Shown here piece after piece: positions 1 to 8,784 of a stretch of 64,000 bases of DNA (the stretch's first letter is position 1; each line of letters opens with the position of its first letter). This DNA comes from Tsukamurella pulmonis (lineage in GTDB: Bacteria > Actinomycetota > Actinomycetes > Mycobacteriales > Mycobacteriaceae). The notes under the pieces are model-generated. The model saw only the letters and a list, made by a program, of their open reading frames with translations. It ran no database searches and had not been told where the DNA came from. Both the position numbers and the translations under genes were made by a program. Location of the stretch: contig NZ_FNLF01000002.1 of NCBI RefSeq assembly GCF_900103175.1, forward strand, positions 3,734,136 to 3,798,135, given 5' to 3'.

Positions 1-31
1 CGCCGACGCGGTCGCCCGGCAGCTGTCCTGA
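1..31 (+). CDS. C-terminal end of an upstream gene (partial)
   Basis: The first bases read as an in-frame tail ADAVARQLS followed by TGA. The codons have G or C in third positions, as in the neighbouring genes. The rest of the gene lies outside the window, so nothing can be said about function, and a chance open stretch this short cannot be excluded. Confidence 0.35.
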   Translation, partial: ADAVARQLS

Positions 32-110
32 GCGGCCCGTCCGCCCGATCATCGCGCCGGACCGCGGGATTGGCGGTCCCGGTCGCGCCACCACTAGCAT
101 TCGCAGGATC

Positions 111-659
111 ATGTTCTCGTACGACACCCGCTCCGCGCTCGCCAGCGCGGCCGATCTGGTGAACACCGCCCCCGATGCGCGCACCGAGCGCGCGGAGCGC
201 CTGCCCGACGTCGAGGCGCTGCGGGCCTTCGTCGAACGCTGGGGGTGGACCGGCCCGATCCCGCTCCGCGAGGACGAGCTCAGCCGCGTGCACGCCGTGC
301 GCCGGGTGCTGCGCGGCCTGTGGGACCTCGCGGACGACGAGGCCGGAACCGTCGACCTGGTGAACCGGATGCTGCGCGACGCGGCGGTGCTGCCGCAGCT
401 GGTCCGGCACGACGACTGGCCGTACCACCTGCACGGCTGGAACGACGCCACCCCGATCGCGGAGCGCTTCCTGGCCGAGCCCGCGATGGGCATGGTCGAC
501 GTGGTGCGCGCCGGGGCCCTCGACCGGCTGCGCCGCTGCGCCGCACCGGACTGCGCCGGGGTGCTCGTCGACTTCAGCCGCAACAGCTCCCGCCGGTTCT
601 GCGACGACGGCTGCAACAACCGGCTCAATGTGGCCGCGTACCGCGCGCGCCGGGCCTGA
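111..659 (+). CDS. CGNR zinc-finger protein (ABATE-type putative regulator)
   Basis: This 182-residue protein probably acts as a cytoplasmic stress-related transcription regulator; targets are unknown. The C-terminal 40 residues form the zinc finger, with cysteines at about 143, 148, 164 and 168, and the family signature appears as CNNR (168-171) instead of CGNR. The N-terminal 130 residues match the length of the ABATE domain that usually precedes this finger. The ATG start is preceded by AGGATC, and a TAGCAT hexamer sits 10 bases upstream, so the leader would be very short. It runs in the same direction as the following kinase gene, 16 bp away. The family assignment rests on the finger; a regulatory role is family knowledge. 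Confidence 0.85.
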   Translation: MFSYDTRSALASAADLVNTAPDARTERAERLPDVEALRAFVERWGWTGPIPLREDELSRVHAVRRVLRGLWDLADDEAGTVDLVNRMLRDAAVLPQLVRHDDWPYHLHGWNDATPIAERFLAEPAMGMVDVVRAGALDRLRRCAAPDCAGVLVDFSRNSSRRFCDDGCNNRLNVAAYRARRA

Positions 660-663
660 CCTC

Positions 664-669
664 TAGGAT
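664..669 (+). promoter_or_regulatory. -10 element for leaderless kinase mRNA
   Basis: TAGGAT followed by exactly 6 bases and the GTG start codon. This is the TANNNT spacing typical of leaderless transcripts in mycobacteria, and there is no Shine-Dalgarno sequence. Confidence 0.5.
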
Positions 670-675
670 CGACAC

Positions 676-1848
676 GTGGCTGAATCGACGGGTACGGGCG
701 GTGCGATCAGGGGCGTGCCCGGGCCCGATCACCTGGTGGCGGGGCGCTACCGCCTGACCTCCAAGATCGGCGGCGGCGGCATGGGCGCCGTGTGGCTGGC
801 CCGGGACGAGCGCCTGGACCGCGACGTGGCCGCCAAGCAGGTCATCTCGACCGAGGGCCTCACGCAGGAGGAGGCGGACGAGCTGCGCCGGCGCGCCCTG
901 CACGAGGGCCGGCTCGCGGCCCGGCTGCAGCACCGCAACGCGGTCGCGATGTACGACGTGGCCCTCGACCGCGGCGAGCCCTGGCTCGTGATGGAGTACC
1001 TGCCCTCGCGCTCGCTGGCCCAGGTGCTGCACATGACCGGCACCCTCCCCGAGCGGCAGGTCGCCCAGATCGGCGCACAGGTGGCCGACGCCCTGGCCGA
1101 GGCGCACGAATCGGGGATCATCCACCGCGACATCAAGCCCGGCAACATCCTGATCGCGAACCGCGGCCGCGCCTCCGGCACGGTGAAGCTCTCCGACTTC
1201 GGCATCGCCCGGGCCGAGGGCGACGACGCCGGCCCCGCCGGGATCATCACCGGCACGCCCGCCTACTTCGCCCCGGAGGTCGCCCGCGGCGGCGAGCCCT
1301 CCGAGGCCTCCGACCTGTACTCCCTGGGCGCCACCCTCTACACCGCCCTGGAGGGCGCTCCGCCCTTCGGCGTCGATGAGGACTCCATCGCACTGCTGCA
1401 CAAAGTCGCACTGGGACAGATCAATCCGCCGAAACACGACGGACCGTTGATCCACGTCATCCTGGACATGCTGCAGCCGAGCCCGAAGCGCCGGCCGTCG
1501 CTCACCGAGGCGCGCGACCGGCTCGCCACCGTCGCGGCCGGGGGTGGCAATCCCGATGCGATCCTCGCCGCGCCGCTGCAGGCCTCCGAGGGCGCGCCCG
1601 CGGTCTGGCTGCGACGGTCCGCCGGCGAGCGCGGCCCGGCCGAACGCGCGAACGCGGCGCGGACGGCACCGTCGGGCCCGATCGAACGCACGCGGCCCAC
1701 CCCGCCGGCGCCGCGGCCGAGCGCCTACACACCGCCGCCGGTGGCGCCCCCGTCGGGGATGTCGAACATCGTGCTGGCGGCCTGGATCATCGGCGGCTTC
1801 ATCGTGCTCGCCGCGATCATCGCCGGCGTCATCCTCGCGCTGGGCTGA
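676..1848 (+). CDS. Membrane-anchored serine/threonine protein kinase (PknB/Hanks type)
   Basis: This protein transfers ATP phosphate to Ser/Thr residues of target proteins at the inner face of the membrane. The 390 residues hold a complete kinase domain (about 24-280): glycine loop IGGGGMGAV, catalytic Lys54, HRD loop at 150-152 with Asn157, and DFG at 174-176. A disordered Pro/Arg/Ala linker of about 80 residues follows, then one hydrophobic segment (about 363-388) ending at the C-terminus, so there is no extracellular sensor such as PASTA repeats. The GTG start is set by the leaderless -10. The lack of a sensor domain suggests it responds to partner proteins, but the substrate is unknown. 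Confidence 0.92.
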   Translation: MAESTGTGGAIRGVPGPDHLVAGRYRLTSKIGGGGMGAVWLARDERLDRDVAAKQVISTEGLTQEEADELRRRALHEGRLAARLQHRNAVAMYDVALDRGEPWLVMEYLPSRSLAQVLHMTGTLPERQVAQIGAQVADALAEAHESGIIHRDIKPGNILIANRGRASGTVKLSDFGIARAEGDDAGPAGIITGTPAYFAPEVARGGEPSEASDLYSLGATLYTALEGAPPFGVDEDSIALLHKVALGQINPPKHDGPLIHVILDMLQPSPKRRPSLTEARDRLATVAAGGGNPDAILAAPLQASEGAPAVWLRRSAGERGPAERANAARTAPSGPIERTRPTPPAPRPSAYTPPPVAPPSGMSNIVLAAWIIGGFIVLAAIIAGVILALG

Positions 1849-1892
1849 CGCGATACCGGCAGCGCGCGGCCACGACCTCAGCGGTCGGGCCC

Positions 1893-2564
1893 TCAGTCGG
1901 CGAGGTGGCGGGTGTGCGCCCAGCGGGTGAGCGCGTTGCGGTTGCTCTGCTGGGTCTTGCGCAGCACGTTCGAGGCGTGCGTCTCCACCGTCTTGACCGA
2001 GATGAACAAGTCCTCGGCGATCTCGCGGTAGGTGTAGCCGCGGGCGAGCAGGCGCAGCACCTCGAGCTCGCGCGGCGTGAGTGAGTCGAGCTCGGGGTCG
2101 AGCGCGGGCTCCGGGACGGGCGAGCGACCCGTGAACGAGTCGAGCACGAACCCGGCGAGCCGCGGCGAGAAGACCGCATCGCCCTCGGCGACGCGACGTA
2201 CCGCGTCGGCCAGTTCCTGCCCGGAGATGGTCTTGGTGACGTAACCGCGCGCGCCCGCCCGGATCGTGGCGATCACGTCCTCCGCGGCGTCGGAGACGCT
2301 GAGCGCCAAGAAGACCGGCGCCTTATCCAGCTTGACCCGCGGGACGTTGTCGGCCACGCCGCGCAGCACCGCGACACCCCCGCCGTCGGGCATGTGCACG
2401 TCGAGCAGCACCACATCGGGGGCGGCGGAAAGGATCCCGGACACCGCCTCGCCGACGGTGCCGGCCTCACCGACGACCTCGATGGAATCCTCGCGGGCCA
2501 GCTCGGCGCGAACGCCGGACCGGAACACCCCGTGATCGTCGACCAGGAACACCCGATAAGTCAC
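1893..2564 (-). CDS. NarL/LuxR-family response regulator
   Basis: This is a DNA-binding output protein of a two-component system. Receiver domain about 1-125: acidic pair Asp9/Asp10, phospho-acceptor Asp55 in VVLLD, and Lys111. LuxR-type helix-turn-helix about 158-212, with the signature LTPRELEVL and the recognition part ISVKTVETHASNVLRK. The GTG start follows GGGAGAGC at good spacing. It lies downstream of and on the same strand as a PAS protein and a PspC-fused HisKA_3 kinase, the expected kinase type for a NarL regulator, so these form one signalling unit. By analogy with LiaSR-type systems the signal is probably cell-envelope stress; that is inference. Confidence 0.95.
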   Translation of the reverse strand: MTYRVFLVDDHGVFRSGVRAELAREDSIEVVGEAGTVGEAVSGILSAAPDVVLLDVHMPDGGGVAVLRGVADNVPRVKLDKAPVFLALSVSDAAEDVIATIRAGARGYVTKTISGQELADAVRRVAEGDAVFSPRLAGFVLDSFTGRSPVPEPALDPELDSLTPRELEVLRLLARGYTYREIAEDLFISVKTVETHASNVLRKTQQSNRNALTRWAHTRHLAD

Positions 2565-2733
2565 GTGCTCTCCCTCAGTCTCCTAGCGCGAACCCTGCCG
2601 CGGCTTCGCGACAGCGTTGAGTCGACCGTACCCGGCGCACACAGCAGCGAGCCACTACGCATCGTGCTCGCGTGGTGGCTCCTCGACCGCCAGCCTCCTC
2701 ACTCCACCGGGCCGTCGGCGAATGAGGGGCCGA

Positions 2734-3108
2734 TCAGTCGTACAGGGAGTCCAACGGCGGCAACGTCGCCGACACCGGGGAGAAGACCGCGAATGCGCCG
2801 GCGGAGTTGTTCCGGCTGTCGGGAATACGCAGCAGGCGGACTTCGAGATCGAGCATCGAACCGTCCTTGTGCAAGCCCGGAAGCGCGTTGGAACCGGTGT
2901 CGATCCGGTCCCCCGTACTCGCCATCGTCGCGTCGAAGGCCTTCCAGTGGCGCTCGCGGTACGCCGGCGGAATGATGATTTCCATCGACCGACCGATGAT
3001 CTCGTCCACGGAGTGACCGAAGATCTGCTCGGCAACATCGTTCCAGAACTGCACGAATCCCTTGGGATCAACGAAAATGGTGGCATGAGTTGGGCTGTTG
3101 TTGTTCAC
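2734..3108 (-). CDS. Single-domain PAS protein
   Basis: This 124-residue protein is almost entirely one PAS fold (about 8-115): the early strand ATIFVDPKGFVQFWN, then EQIFGHSVDEIIGRSM and the later LEVRLLRIPDS strand. There is no output domain, signal peptide or membrane segment, so it should sense a small ligand or redox state and act by binding a partner. It lies between the histidine kinase and response regulator genes on the same strand, an unusual position that points to modulation of that pair. The GTG start is fixed by TACACT placed 6 bases before it. The ligand is unknown. Confidence 0.85.
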   Translation of the reverse strand: MNNNSPTHATIFVDPKGFVQFWNDVAEQIFGHSVDEIIGRSMEIIIPPAYRERHWKAFDATMASTGDRIDTGSNALPGLHKDGSMLDLEVRLLRIPDSRNNSAGAFAVFSPVSATLPPLDSLYD

Positions 3109-3114
3109 GCAAAG

Positions 3115-3120
3115 AGTGTA
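3115..3120 (-). promoter_or_regulatory. -10 element for leaderless PAS gene mRNA
   Basis: TACACT on the minus strand, 6 bases before GTG. It implies that the PAS gene (and perhaps the response regulator) has its own promoter, separate from the kinase upstream. Confidence 0.5.
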
Positions 3121-3179
3121 CGGCGCGACTCCTCCTGGCGGCGCCGATCTCGCCCAGCCTGAGTGCCCTCACTCCCCCC

Positions 3180-4604
3180 TCAACCGCCGCTCGCAGGTCC
3201 CGCCTGCGACGACGAATCGAGACTCCCCTCGCCCGCCCCGACGGGCACGCCCGCCCCCTCGTCCGCGCACAGGCGCGGCATCGTCAGCCGCACCTCCGTG
3301 CCGCGCCCGGGCGCAGAACGCACACCGACCTCGCCGCCGCGGCGTTCCATCCGGGAACGGATCGACTTCGCCAGTCCCTGCCGGTCCGCGGGCACAGCAT
3401 CGGGGTCGAAGCCGACGCCGCGATCGCGGACGAACACCGACACCGTCCGGTCGCCCACCTCGGCGTAGGTGTCGACGTTCTCGCACCCGGAGTGCTTGGC
3501 CGCGTTCACCATCGCCTCCCGGGCCGCACCCAGGAGCGCGGAGAACCGGTCGTCGACGCCCAGCTCGTCACCCTCGACGTCGCCCACGGTGATCACGCCC
3601 ACCGCCACCGAGTGCGCGTCCTCGACATCGGCCGCCGCGGCCTTGAGCGCCGCCACCAGCGACTGCGCCGGAGCCTGTGCGCCGCCGAAGAGCCACTCGC
3701 GCAGCTCGCGTTCCTGGCTGCGCGCCAGACGCTTGACGGCGGCACCGTCGGCGGACTGCTTCTGGATCAGGGCGAGGGTCTGCAGCACGGAATCGTGCAG
3801 GTGCGAGGCGATCTCCTCCCGCTCGATGGTGCGGACACGGGCGGCGCGCTCCGCGCCGAGGTCGCGCCACATGCGCACCCAGACGGGCACCGTGAGCAGC
3901 GCGACGCCCACCAGTGTCAGGACGACGGCGGCGAGCGCCGTCGGGATCGCCGCCACGTCGACCCGGCCCAGGAAGACCACCGCGAGGCCGACGACCACCA
4001 GCGTGACCCCGCCGAGCATCCGCAACCAGGTGATCAGGCGCGAACTCCCGCCGAGCGCGCCCGAGGGATCACCGGAGGCGGAGTCGGCCTCGCGCCAGAC
4101 CAGGGCGGCGCCCACTCCGATGACGATGACCGGCACGACGAAGCCGGCACTGCTGTTGCTCGCCACCGAGGCCAGCGTCGCCGCGCCGACCACGCCCAGC
4201 ACCGCCAGCGCGAGCCCCTGTCTGCGTTCCGCCGGATCGGGGCGCGCGGTGTCGGTGCCCGGACGGCACATGAACCAGAGCAGGGCGTACATCACCACGC
4301 CCGCACCGAGCAGCGCGAGCAGGGTGAAGGCGATCCGGACCTTGGTGGCGTCGACCCCGAGGTGATCGGCGATGCCGCCGCACACGCCGCCGATCACCGC
4401 GCCGCCGTTGCGGCGATGCATGCGGGGGTAGGACGGTGCGGGCGCGGGGGTCGCCGGCGGCGGGAGCACGGCCGGGCCGGGCGCGGGGGCACGGTAGCCG
4501 GCGGCCGGGGCCTGCGCACCCTGCTGCCAGTTCTGCCACCCCTGCTGCCAGGCCTGCTGGCGCGCCTGGTGCCACGCCCGTCGGCGCTGCGATCGTCTGC
4601 TCAT
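3180..4604 (-). CDS. PspC-domain sensor histidine kinase
   Basis: This 474-residue membrane kinase should phosphorylate the NarL-type regulator encoded downstream. A charged Gln/Ala/Pro-rich N-terminus precedes a PspC domain (about 60-115, GGVCGGIADHLGVD) that includes a hydrophobic helix. About four more membrane helices follow (about 130-245), then a HisKA_3 dimerisation box with the phospho-acceptor in HLHDSVLQTL (His270) and a GHKL ATPase with NAAKHSG, DRGVGFDP and GRGTEVRL. The ATG at the given position is preceded by GAGGG; an upstream GTG would add 19 residues without a better ribosome site. Fusion of PspC to the kinase suggests membrane-stress sensing. Confidence 0.92.
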   Translation of the reverse strand: MSRRSQRRRAWHQARQQAWQQGWQNWQQGAQAPAAGYRAPAPGPAVLPPPATPAPAPSYPRMHRRNGGAVIGGVCGGIADHLGVDATKVRIAFTLLALLGAGVVMYALLWFMCRPGTDTARPDPAERRQGLALAVLGVVGAATLASVASNSSAGFVVPVIVIGVGAALVWREADSASGDPSGALGGSSRLITWLRMLGGVTLVVVGLAVVFLGRVDVAAIPTALAAVVLTLVGVALLTVPVWVRMWRDLGAERAARVRTIEREEIASHLHDSVLQTLALIQKQSADGAAVKRLARSQERELREWLFGGAQAPAQSLVAALKAAAADVEDAHSVAVGVITVGDVEGDELGVDDRFSALLGAAREAMVNAAKHSGCENVDTYAEVGDRTVSVFVRDRGVGFDPDAVPADRQGLAKSIRSRMERRGGEVGVRSAPGRGTEVRLTMPRLCADEGAGVPVGAGEGSLDSSSQAGPASGG

Positions 4605-4746
4605 GATCCCTCGATGGTGACACGGATCGACGCTCGCGGGTATCGGGGAAGCCCCTGACATCCCGGCCCCACCCCGAGTCCCGCCCCGGTGATTTCAGGG
4701 TAGATCCCGATGGACCGGGAACCCCGCGCCCCGCAGGATCGAAGGC

Positions 4747-6147
4747 ATGGATACGACAACTCTCTCCAGCCAAGTGCGGCAGATGTGGGAGACCCGGCCG
4801 CTGCGGGCCCGGCACGCGCCGATCGCCGGCGTGTGCACGGGATTCGCGCGTCGCTACCAGGTGGACGTCGCGCTGGTGCGCGCCGCCTTCATCGGGGCGA
4901 CGGTGCTCGGCGGGCTCGGCCTCGCCGTCTACATCGTCGGCCTCTTCGTGCTTCCCAAGGAATCCGAGTACGCCTACGGCACCCCCGTGCAGCGCTCGGG
5001 TCCGCCGACCTTCGCCCTCGTCCTCGCGGCGGGACTCGCCGTCGCGTTCGGCGGCGGACTCGGCGCCTCCTGGCCCGGCGCCGGCGTGATCAGCGTCGCG
5101 CTCCTGCTGGCCGGCTGGTACGCGCTGCACCAGCGCGTCCCGGTACCGCCGCCGGGGACCGCCGTCTCCACCCGGCTCGCGCCGGCCGCGCCCGTCGGAG
5201 CCTGGCAGCCGCCCGCCGCGCAATTCCCGTGGCAGCCCGTGTGGACCCCGCCCACCGACGCGCAGGGCCCCGCGGCCCCGCAGGCCTCCGCGCCGACGCC
5301 GGAGCGGGCACCGCAGGACGCTGCGCCGACGCCGCCGGCTCCGTCGGAGCCGAATCCGTCGGAGCCGAGCCCGTCGGAGCCGGCATCGCCGGCGCCGCTG
5401 AATCTGAGCAAGCCCGCGGAAGCGACGCCGCGCATGCAGAGCCAGAGCCGCAATCAGGTGACCGAGGAGATCCAGCCGCCGCGCTGGGATCCGTTGGGCG
5501 CAGCGCCGTTCGCGTGGGATCTACCCGAGCCCGCCGCGGCGAACGCCCCCGTTCCGACGGCGCCCAAGCGTCGCACCCGGGTGACCCCGGTGACCCTCGG
5601 CATCGCCCTGCTCACCGCCGCCGCGATCGCCGGCGTCAACCTGTTCTTCGGCGCGCCCATCTCCCCCGTCGTGGCCGCCGCGATCGTGCTCGCCGTGGTG
5701 GGCGCCGGACTGGTGGTGGGGGCCTTCCGGCGGGGTGGATACGGCCTGCTCGCCGTCGCGATCCCGTTGGCGGGCTTCGTGATCGTGGGCACCATGGCGC
5801 AGAACGTGATGAGCGGCTTCGCCGGTGCGCCGATCGGCGACATGAAGTACACGGTGCCCGCGGCGACCGACCTCCAGGAGGAGTACATCGTGCAGGTGGG
5901 CTCGCTCCAGCTCGACCTGCGCCAGATCACGCTGGATCACGACCGCACCGTGGCCACACGGATGGGCGTGGGCGACACGCAGATCCAGGTTCCCGCCGCG
6001 ATGAACGTGAACGTGCAGTGCCAGGTGTCCGTCGGTGACTCCGCGTGCCCCAAGGCCCTGAACACCGTCGTCACCCCCGGCGCTCCCACCCTGACCATCG
6101 AGGCCCGGAGCAACGTGGGCAATGTGGAGGTGCATCGTGTCCGCTGA
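4747..6147 (+). CDS. PspC-domain membrane protein with LiaF-like C-terminus
   Basis: This is a 466-residue envelope protein. A PspC domain at about 18-78 (APIAGVCTGFARRYQVD) with a membrane helix is followed by two more helices, a long Pro/Ser/Glu-rich linker with repeated PSEP units (about 165-250), four further hydrophobic helices (about 275-350) and a beta-rich tail with the pattern VQVGSLQLDLRQI, as in LiaF-type inhibitors of envelope-stress kinases. It is divergent from the PspC histidine kinase, 142 bp apart, so it is a likely antagonist or co-sensor. The ATG follows GAAGGC. The PSEP repeats may vary in length between strains. Confidence 0.82.
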   Translation: MDTTTLSSQVRQMWETRPLRARHAPIAGVCTGFARRYQVDVALVRAAFIGATVLGGLGLAVYIVGLFVLPKESEYAYGTPVQRSGPPTFALVLAAGLAVAFGGGLGASWPGAGVISVALLLAGWYALHQRVPVPPPGTAVSTRLAPAAPVGAWQPPAAQFPWQPVWTPPTDAQGPAAPQASAPTPERAPQDAAPTPPAPSEPNPSEPSPSEPASPAPLNLSKPAEATPRMQSQSRNQVTEEIQPPRWDPLGAAPFAWDLPEPAAANAPVPTAPKRRTRVTPVTLGIALLTAAAIAGVNLFFGAPISPVVAAAIVLAVVGAGLVVGAFRRGGYGLLAVAIPLAGFVIVGTMAQNVMSGFAGAPIGDMKYTVPAATDLQEEYIVQVGSLQLDLRQITLDHDRTVATRMGVGDTQIQVPAAMNVNVQCQVSVGDSACPKALNTVVTPGAPTLTIEARSNVGNVEVHRVR

Positions 6148-6382
6148 GACCGAATCCAGCCGGGGCGCAGTCTCCCCCGCGCTCCTCGTGGCCGGAATCG
6201 CCGCCCTCGCGATCGCTGCCTGGGGGATCGTCGGCGGCCCGCGCCTCATCGATGCCGGCACCCTGATCGGGATCCTCGCGATCGGTGCGGTCGTCGTGGC
6301 CGGAGTGACGCTGATCAGGCCCCGAAGAGACTCCGATTCCGCTCCGCCCACTGCGCCAGGCTCATCGGCGGACGGCCACTGA
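6137..6382 (+). CDS. Small two-helix membrane protein
   Basis: This 81-residue protein has two hydrophobic segments (PALLVAGIAALAIAAWGIV and the IGILAIGAVVVAGVTLI stretch) and a polar Ser/Ala tail. GGAGG lies 6 bases before the GTG, and the start overlaps the end of the PspC/LiaF-like gene by 11 bp in another frame, so translation is probably coupled and the two proteins may work together. An ATG 15 bp upstream has no ribosome site. Its 3' end runs 68 bp into the convergent gene. I do not recognise a family. Confidence 0.7.
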   Translation: MSAETESSRGAVSPALLVAGIAALAIAAWGIVGGPRLIDAGTLIGILAIGAVVVAGVTLIRPRRDSDSAPPTAPGSSADGH

Positions 6383-7121
6383 GCTCCTCCACCAGCGAGT
6401 TCGCCTCCTGCCGGTACCGGCGGGAGGCGTCTTGCAGGTCCAGGTACCAGCCCGCCATCTCGCCCATCGCCGGGCGCAGCGCCTCCTCGGCCTCCGCGCG
6501 GCTGATCTGCTCGAAGCCCACCTCCCGGCCGATGCCCGCGCCGATCTGCGCGGCCATCTCGACCCGGGTGAGGAAGCTCGGGCCGGTGAGCTCGTAGACC
6601 TCGCCGACGTGCGGCGCGCGGTCGTCGGCCGCCAGTAGCGCCGCGGCGACGGCGGCGATGTCGTGCATGGCGATCGGCGCGCTGCCCGCATCCGGGTAGG
6701 GCTCGCGGACCACACCGTCGGCGACCTGCCCCGCCCAGCCCGCGAAGTTCTCCATGAACTCGCCCGGGCCGAGCACGGTCACGTCGAGACCGCTCGCGAG
6801 GATGACGTCGGTGAGCGCCTGCCAGTGCGCGCTCCCCGAGGTCGCGACCACGTACTCGACGCCCGCGTCCTTCGCCCGCCGCAGCACCTCCGCGGCCGTG
6901 GGCTCGTACGGCGCGAGATACATCGCGGTGACGCCCTCGAAGGCACCGTCGAGCGTCTCCGGCTTGCCGATGAAGCCGCTGAAGGCCTCCACCCCGCTCG
7001 GCAGCGCCGCCTTCGCGGGGTTCGTGGTGAGCGCCCGGATGTCGCCGACACCCCTCGCCACCAGCTCGTCGACCACCTTCCGCCCGATGTTGCCCGTCGC
7101 ACCCGTCACCAGAATCGTCAT
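6315..7121 (-). CDS. NAD(P)-binding NmrA/atypical SDR-family protein
   Basis: This is a 268-residue Rossmann-fold protein starting MTILVTGATGNIG, whose glycine motif (about 5-13) binds NAD(P). It lacks the YxxxK pair expected of a classical short-chain dehydrogenase, and length and pattern fit the NmrA/NAD(P)H:quinone oxidoreductase-2-like group, which act as redox enzymes or redox-sensing proteins. The ATG is 7 bases after TACCGT, suggesting a leaderless mRNA. The last 68 bp overlap the convergent small membrane protein gene. The substrate cannot be told from sequence. Confidence 0.85.
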   Translation of the reverse strand: MTILVTGATGNIGRKVVDELVARGVGDIRALTTNPAKAALPSGVEAFSGFIGKPETLDGAFEGVTAMYLAPYEPTAAEVLRRAKDAGVEYVVATSGSAHWQALTDVILASGLDVTVLGPGEFMENFAGWAGQVADGVVREPYPDAGSAPIAMHDIAAVAAALLAADDRAPHVGEVYELTGPSFLTRVEMAAQIGAGIGREVGFEQISRAEAEEALRPAMGEMAGWYLDLQDASRRYRQEANSLVEELSGRPPMSLAQWAERNRSLFGA

Positions 7122-7128
7122 GGCTTCG

Positions 7129-7134
7129 ACGGTA
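7129..7134 (-). promoter_or_regulatory. -10 element for leaderless NmrA-like gene
   Basis: TACCGT on the minus strand with 7 bases to the ATG; no Shine-Dalgarno sequence. Confidence 0.45.
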
Positions 7135-7161
7135 CCGGCAGCACCGGTCAGAACGTGACCG

Positions 7162-8733
7162 CTATTCCCACTCGATGGTCCCCGGCGGCTTGCTCGTCAC
7201 GTCGAGCACCACGCGGTTCACCTCTTCGACCTCGTTGGTGATGCGGGTGGAGATGATCTCCAGCGCCTCGTACGGCACGCGCGTCCAGTCCGCGGTCATC
7301 GCGTCCTCGGAGCTGACGGGGCGCAGCACGATCGGGTGACCGTAGGTGCGGCCGTCGCCCTGGACGCCCACGCTGCGGACGTCCGCGAGCAGCACGACGG
7401 GGCACTGCCAGATGGTGCCGTCGAGGCCCGCCGCGGTGAGCTCCTCGCGGGCGATCGCGTCGGCCTTGCGCAGCAGGTCGAGGCGGTCCTTGGTGACCTC
7501 GCCGACGATGCGGATCGCCAGACCGGGCCCGGGGAAGGGCTGCCGGCCGACGATCTCCTCGGGCAGGCCCAGCTCGCGACCGACCGCGCGGACCTCGTCC
7601 TTGAACAGCAGGCGCAGCGGCTCGACGAGCGTGAACTCGAGGTCCTCCGGCAGCCCGCCCACGTTGTGGTGGCTCTTGATGTTCGCCGTGCCGGCGCCGC
7701 CGCCGGATTCGACCACGTCGGGGTACAGGGTGCCCTGGACCAGGAAGTCGATGGTGTGGCCCTCGGCCGCCCGCGCGCCCAGCGCCTCGGAGACGACGTC
7801 CTCGAACGAGCGGATGAACTCGCGGCCGATGATCTTGCGCTTCTCCTCGGGGTCGGAGACGCCCTTGAGGTGACCGAGGAACGTGTCCTCGGCGTCGACG
7901 GTGATCAGGCGGGCGCCCGTCGCCTCGACGAAGTCCTGCTGCACCTGCTCGCGCTCGCCCTGCCGCAGCAGGCCGTGATCGACGAAGACACAGGTCAGCC
8001 GGTCGCCGATGGCCTTCTGCACCAGCGCGGCCGCGACCGCGGAGTCGACGCCGCCGGACAGGGCGCACAGCGCGAGGCCGTCGCCGACCTGGGCGCGGAC
8101 GTCCTCGATGAGCTGCTCGGCGATGTTCGCCGCGGTCCAGGTGGGCTCGAGTCCGGCCACCTCGTAGAGGAAGCGGGTGAGCACCTCCTGGCCGTGCGGG
8201 CTGTGCAGCACCTCAGGGTGGTACTGGACGCCGGCCATCCGCTTGTCGACGTTCTCGAACGCGGCCACCGGCGCGCCGGGCGTGGAGGCCACCGTCGTGA
8301 AGCCCTCCGGGGCGGCCTGCACGGCGTCGTTGTGGCTCATCCACACCGGCTGCTCGGCGGGCAGCCCGAGGTGCAGCACCCCGTCGCCCGTCGGGGTCAG
8401 GGTGGTGCGGCCGAACTCGCGCCCGCCCGTGTTGGCGACCGTGCCGCCGAGGGCCCGGGCCATCATCTGGAAGCCGTAGCAGATACCGAAGACCGGGACG
8501 CCGAGATCGAAGACCGCGGGATCGAGGTTCGGCGCGTCCTCCGCGTACACCGACGCGGGGCCGCCCGACAGCACGATGGCGGCGGGATTCTTGGCGCGCA
8601 CCTCCTCGGCGGTGATGGTGTGCGGCACCACCTCCGAGTAGATCCGCGCCTCGCGGACGCGGCGCGCGATCAGCTGCGCGTACTGCGCGCCGAAGTCGAC
8701 GACCAGAACGGGGTTGGGCGAGGAGTCCGTCAC
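7162..8733 (-). CDS. guaA: GMP synthase (glutamine-hydrolysing)
   Basis: This enzyme converts XMP to GMP using ATP and ammonia released from glutamine, the last step of guanine nucleotide synthesis. The 523 residues show a class I amidotransferase domain (Cys85 in GICYGFQ; His and Glu in QYHPEV), the ATP-pyrophosphatase P-loop LSGGVDSAV, and a C-terminal dimerisation domain ending PPGTIEWE, the conserved terminus. Full length for the family. The GTG lies 7 bases after TAGACT. It is on the same strand as guaB3 and guaB2 farther upstream, as in other Mycobacteriales, but three unrelated genes intervene, so it is probably transcribed separately. Confidence 0.98.
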   Translation of the reverse strand: MTDSSPNPVLVVDFGAQYAQLIARRVREARIYSEVVPHTITAEEVRAKNPAAIVLSGGPASVYAEDAPNLDPAVFDLGVPVFGICYGFQMMARALGGTVANTGGREFGRTTLTPTGDGVLHLGLPAEQPVWMSHNDAVQAAPEGFTTVASTPGAPVAAFENVDKRMAGVQYHPEVLHSPHGQEVLTRFLYEVAGLEPTWTAANIAEQLIEDVRAQVGDGLALCALSGGVDSAVAAALVQKAIGDRLTCVFVDHGLLRQGEREQVQQDFVEATGARLITVDAEDTFLGHLKGVSDPEEKRKIIGREFIRSFEDVVSEALGARAAEGHTIDFLVQGTLYPDVVESGGGAGTANIKSHHNVGGLPEDLEFTLVEPLRLLFKDEVRAVGRELGLPEEIVGRQPFPGPGLAIRIVGEVTKDRLDLLRKADAIAREELTAAGLDGTIWQCPVVLLADVRSVGVQGDGRTYGHPIVLRPVSSEDAMTADWTRVPYEALEIISTRITNEVEEVNRVVLDVTSKPPGTIEWE

Positions 8734-8740
8734 CCGCGCC

Positions 8741-8746
8741 AGTCTA
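8741..8746 (-). promoter_or_regulatory. -10 element for leaderless guaA mRNA
   Basis: TAGACT on the minus strand, 7 bases before the GTG of guaA. Confidence 0.5.
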
Positions 8747-8784
8747 GTCGCGGGCGGCGCCCCGCCCCGACATCAGGGCGGTGA

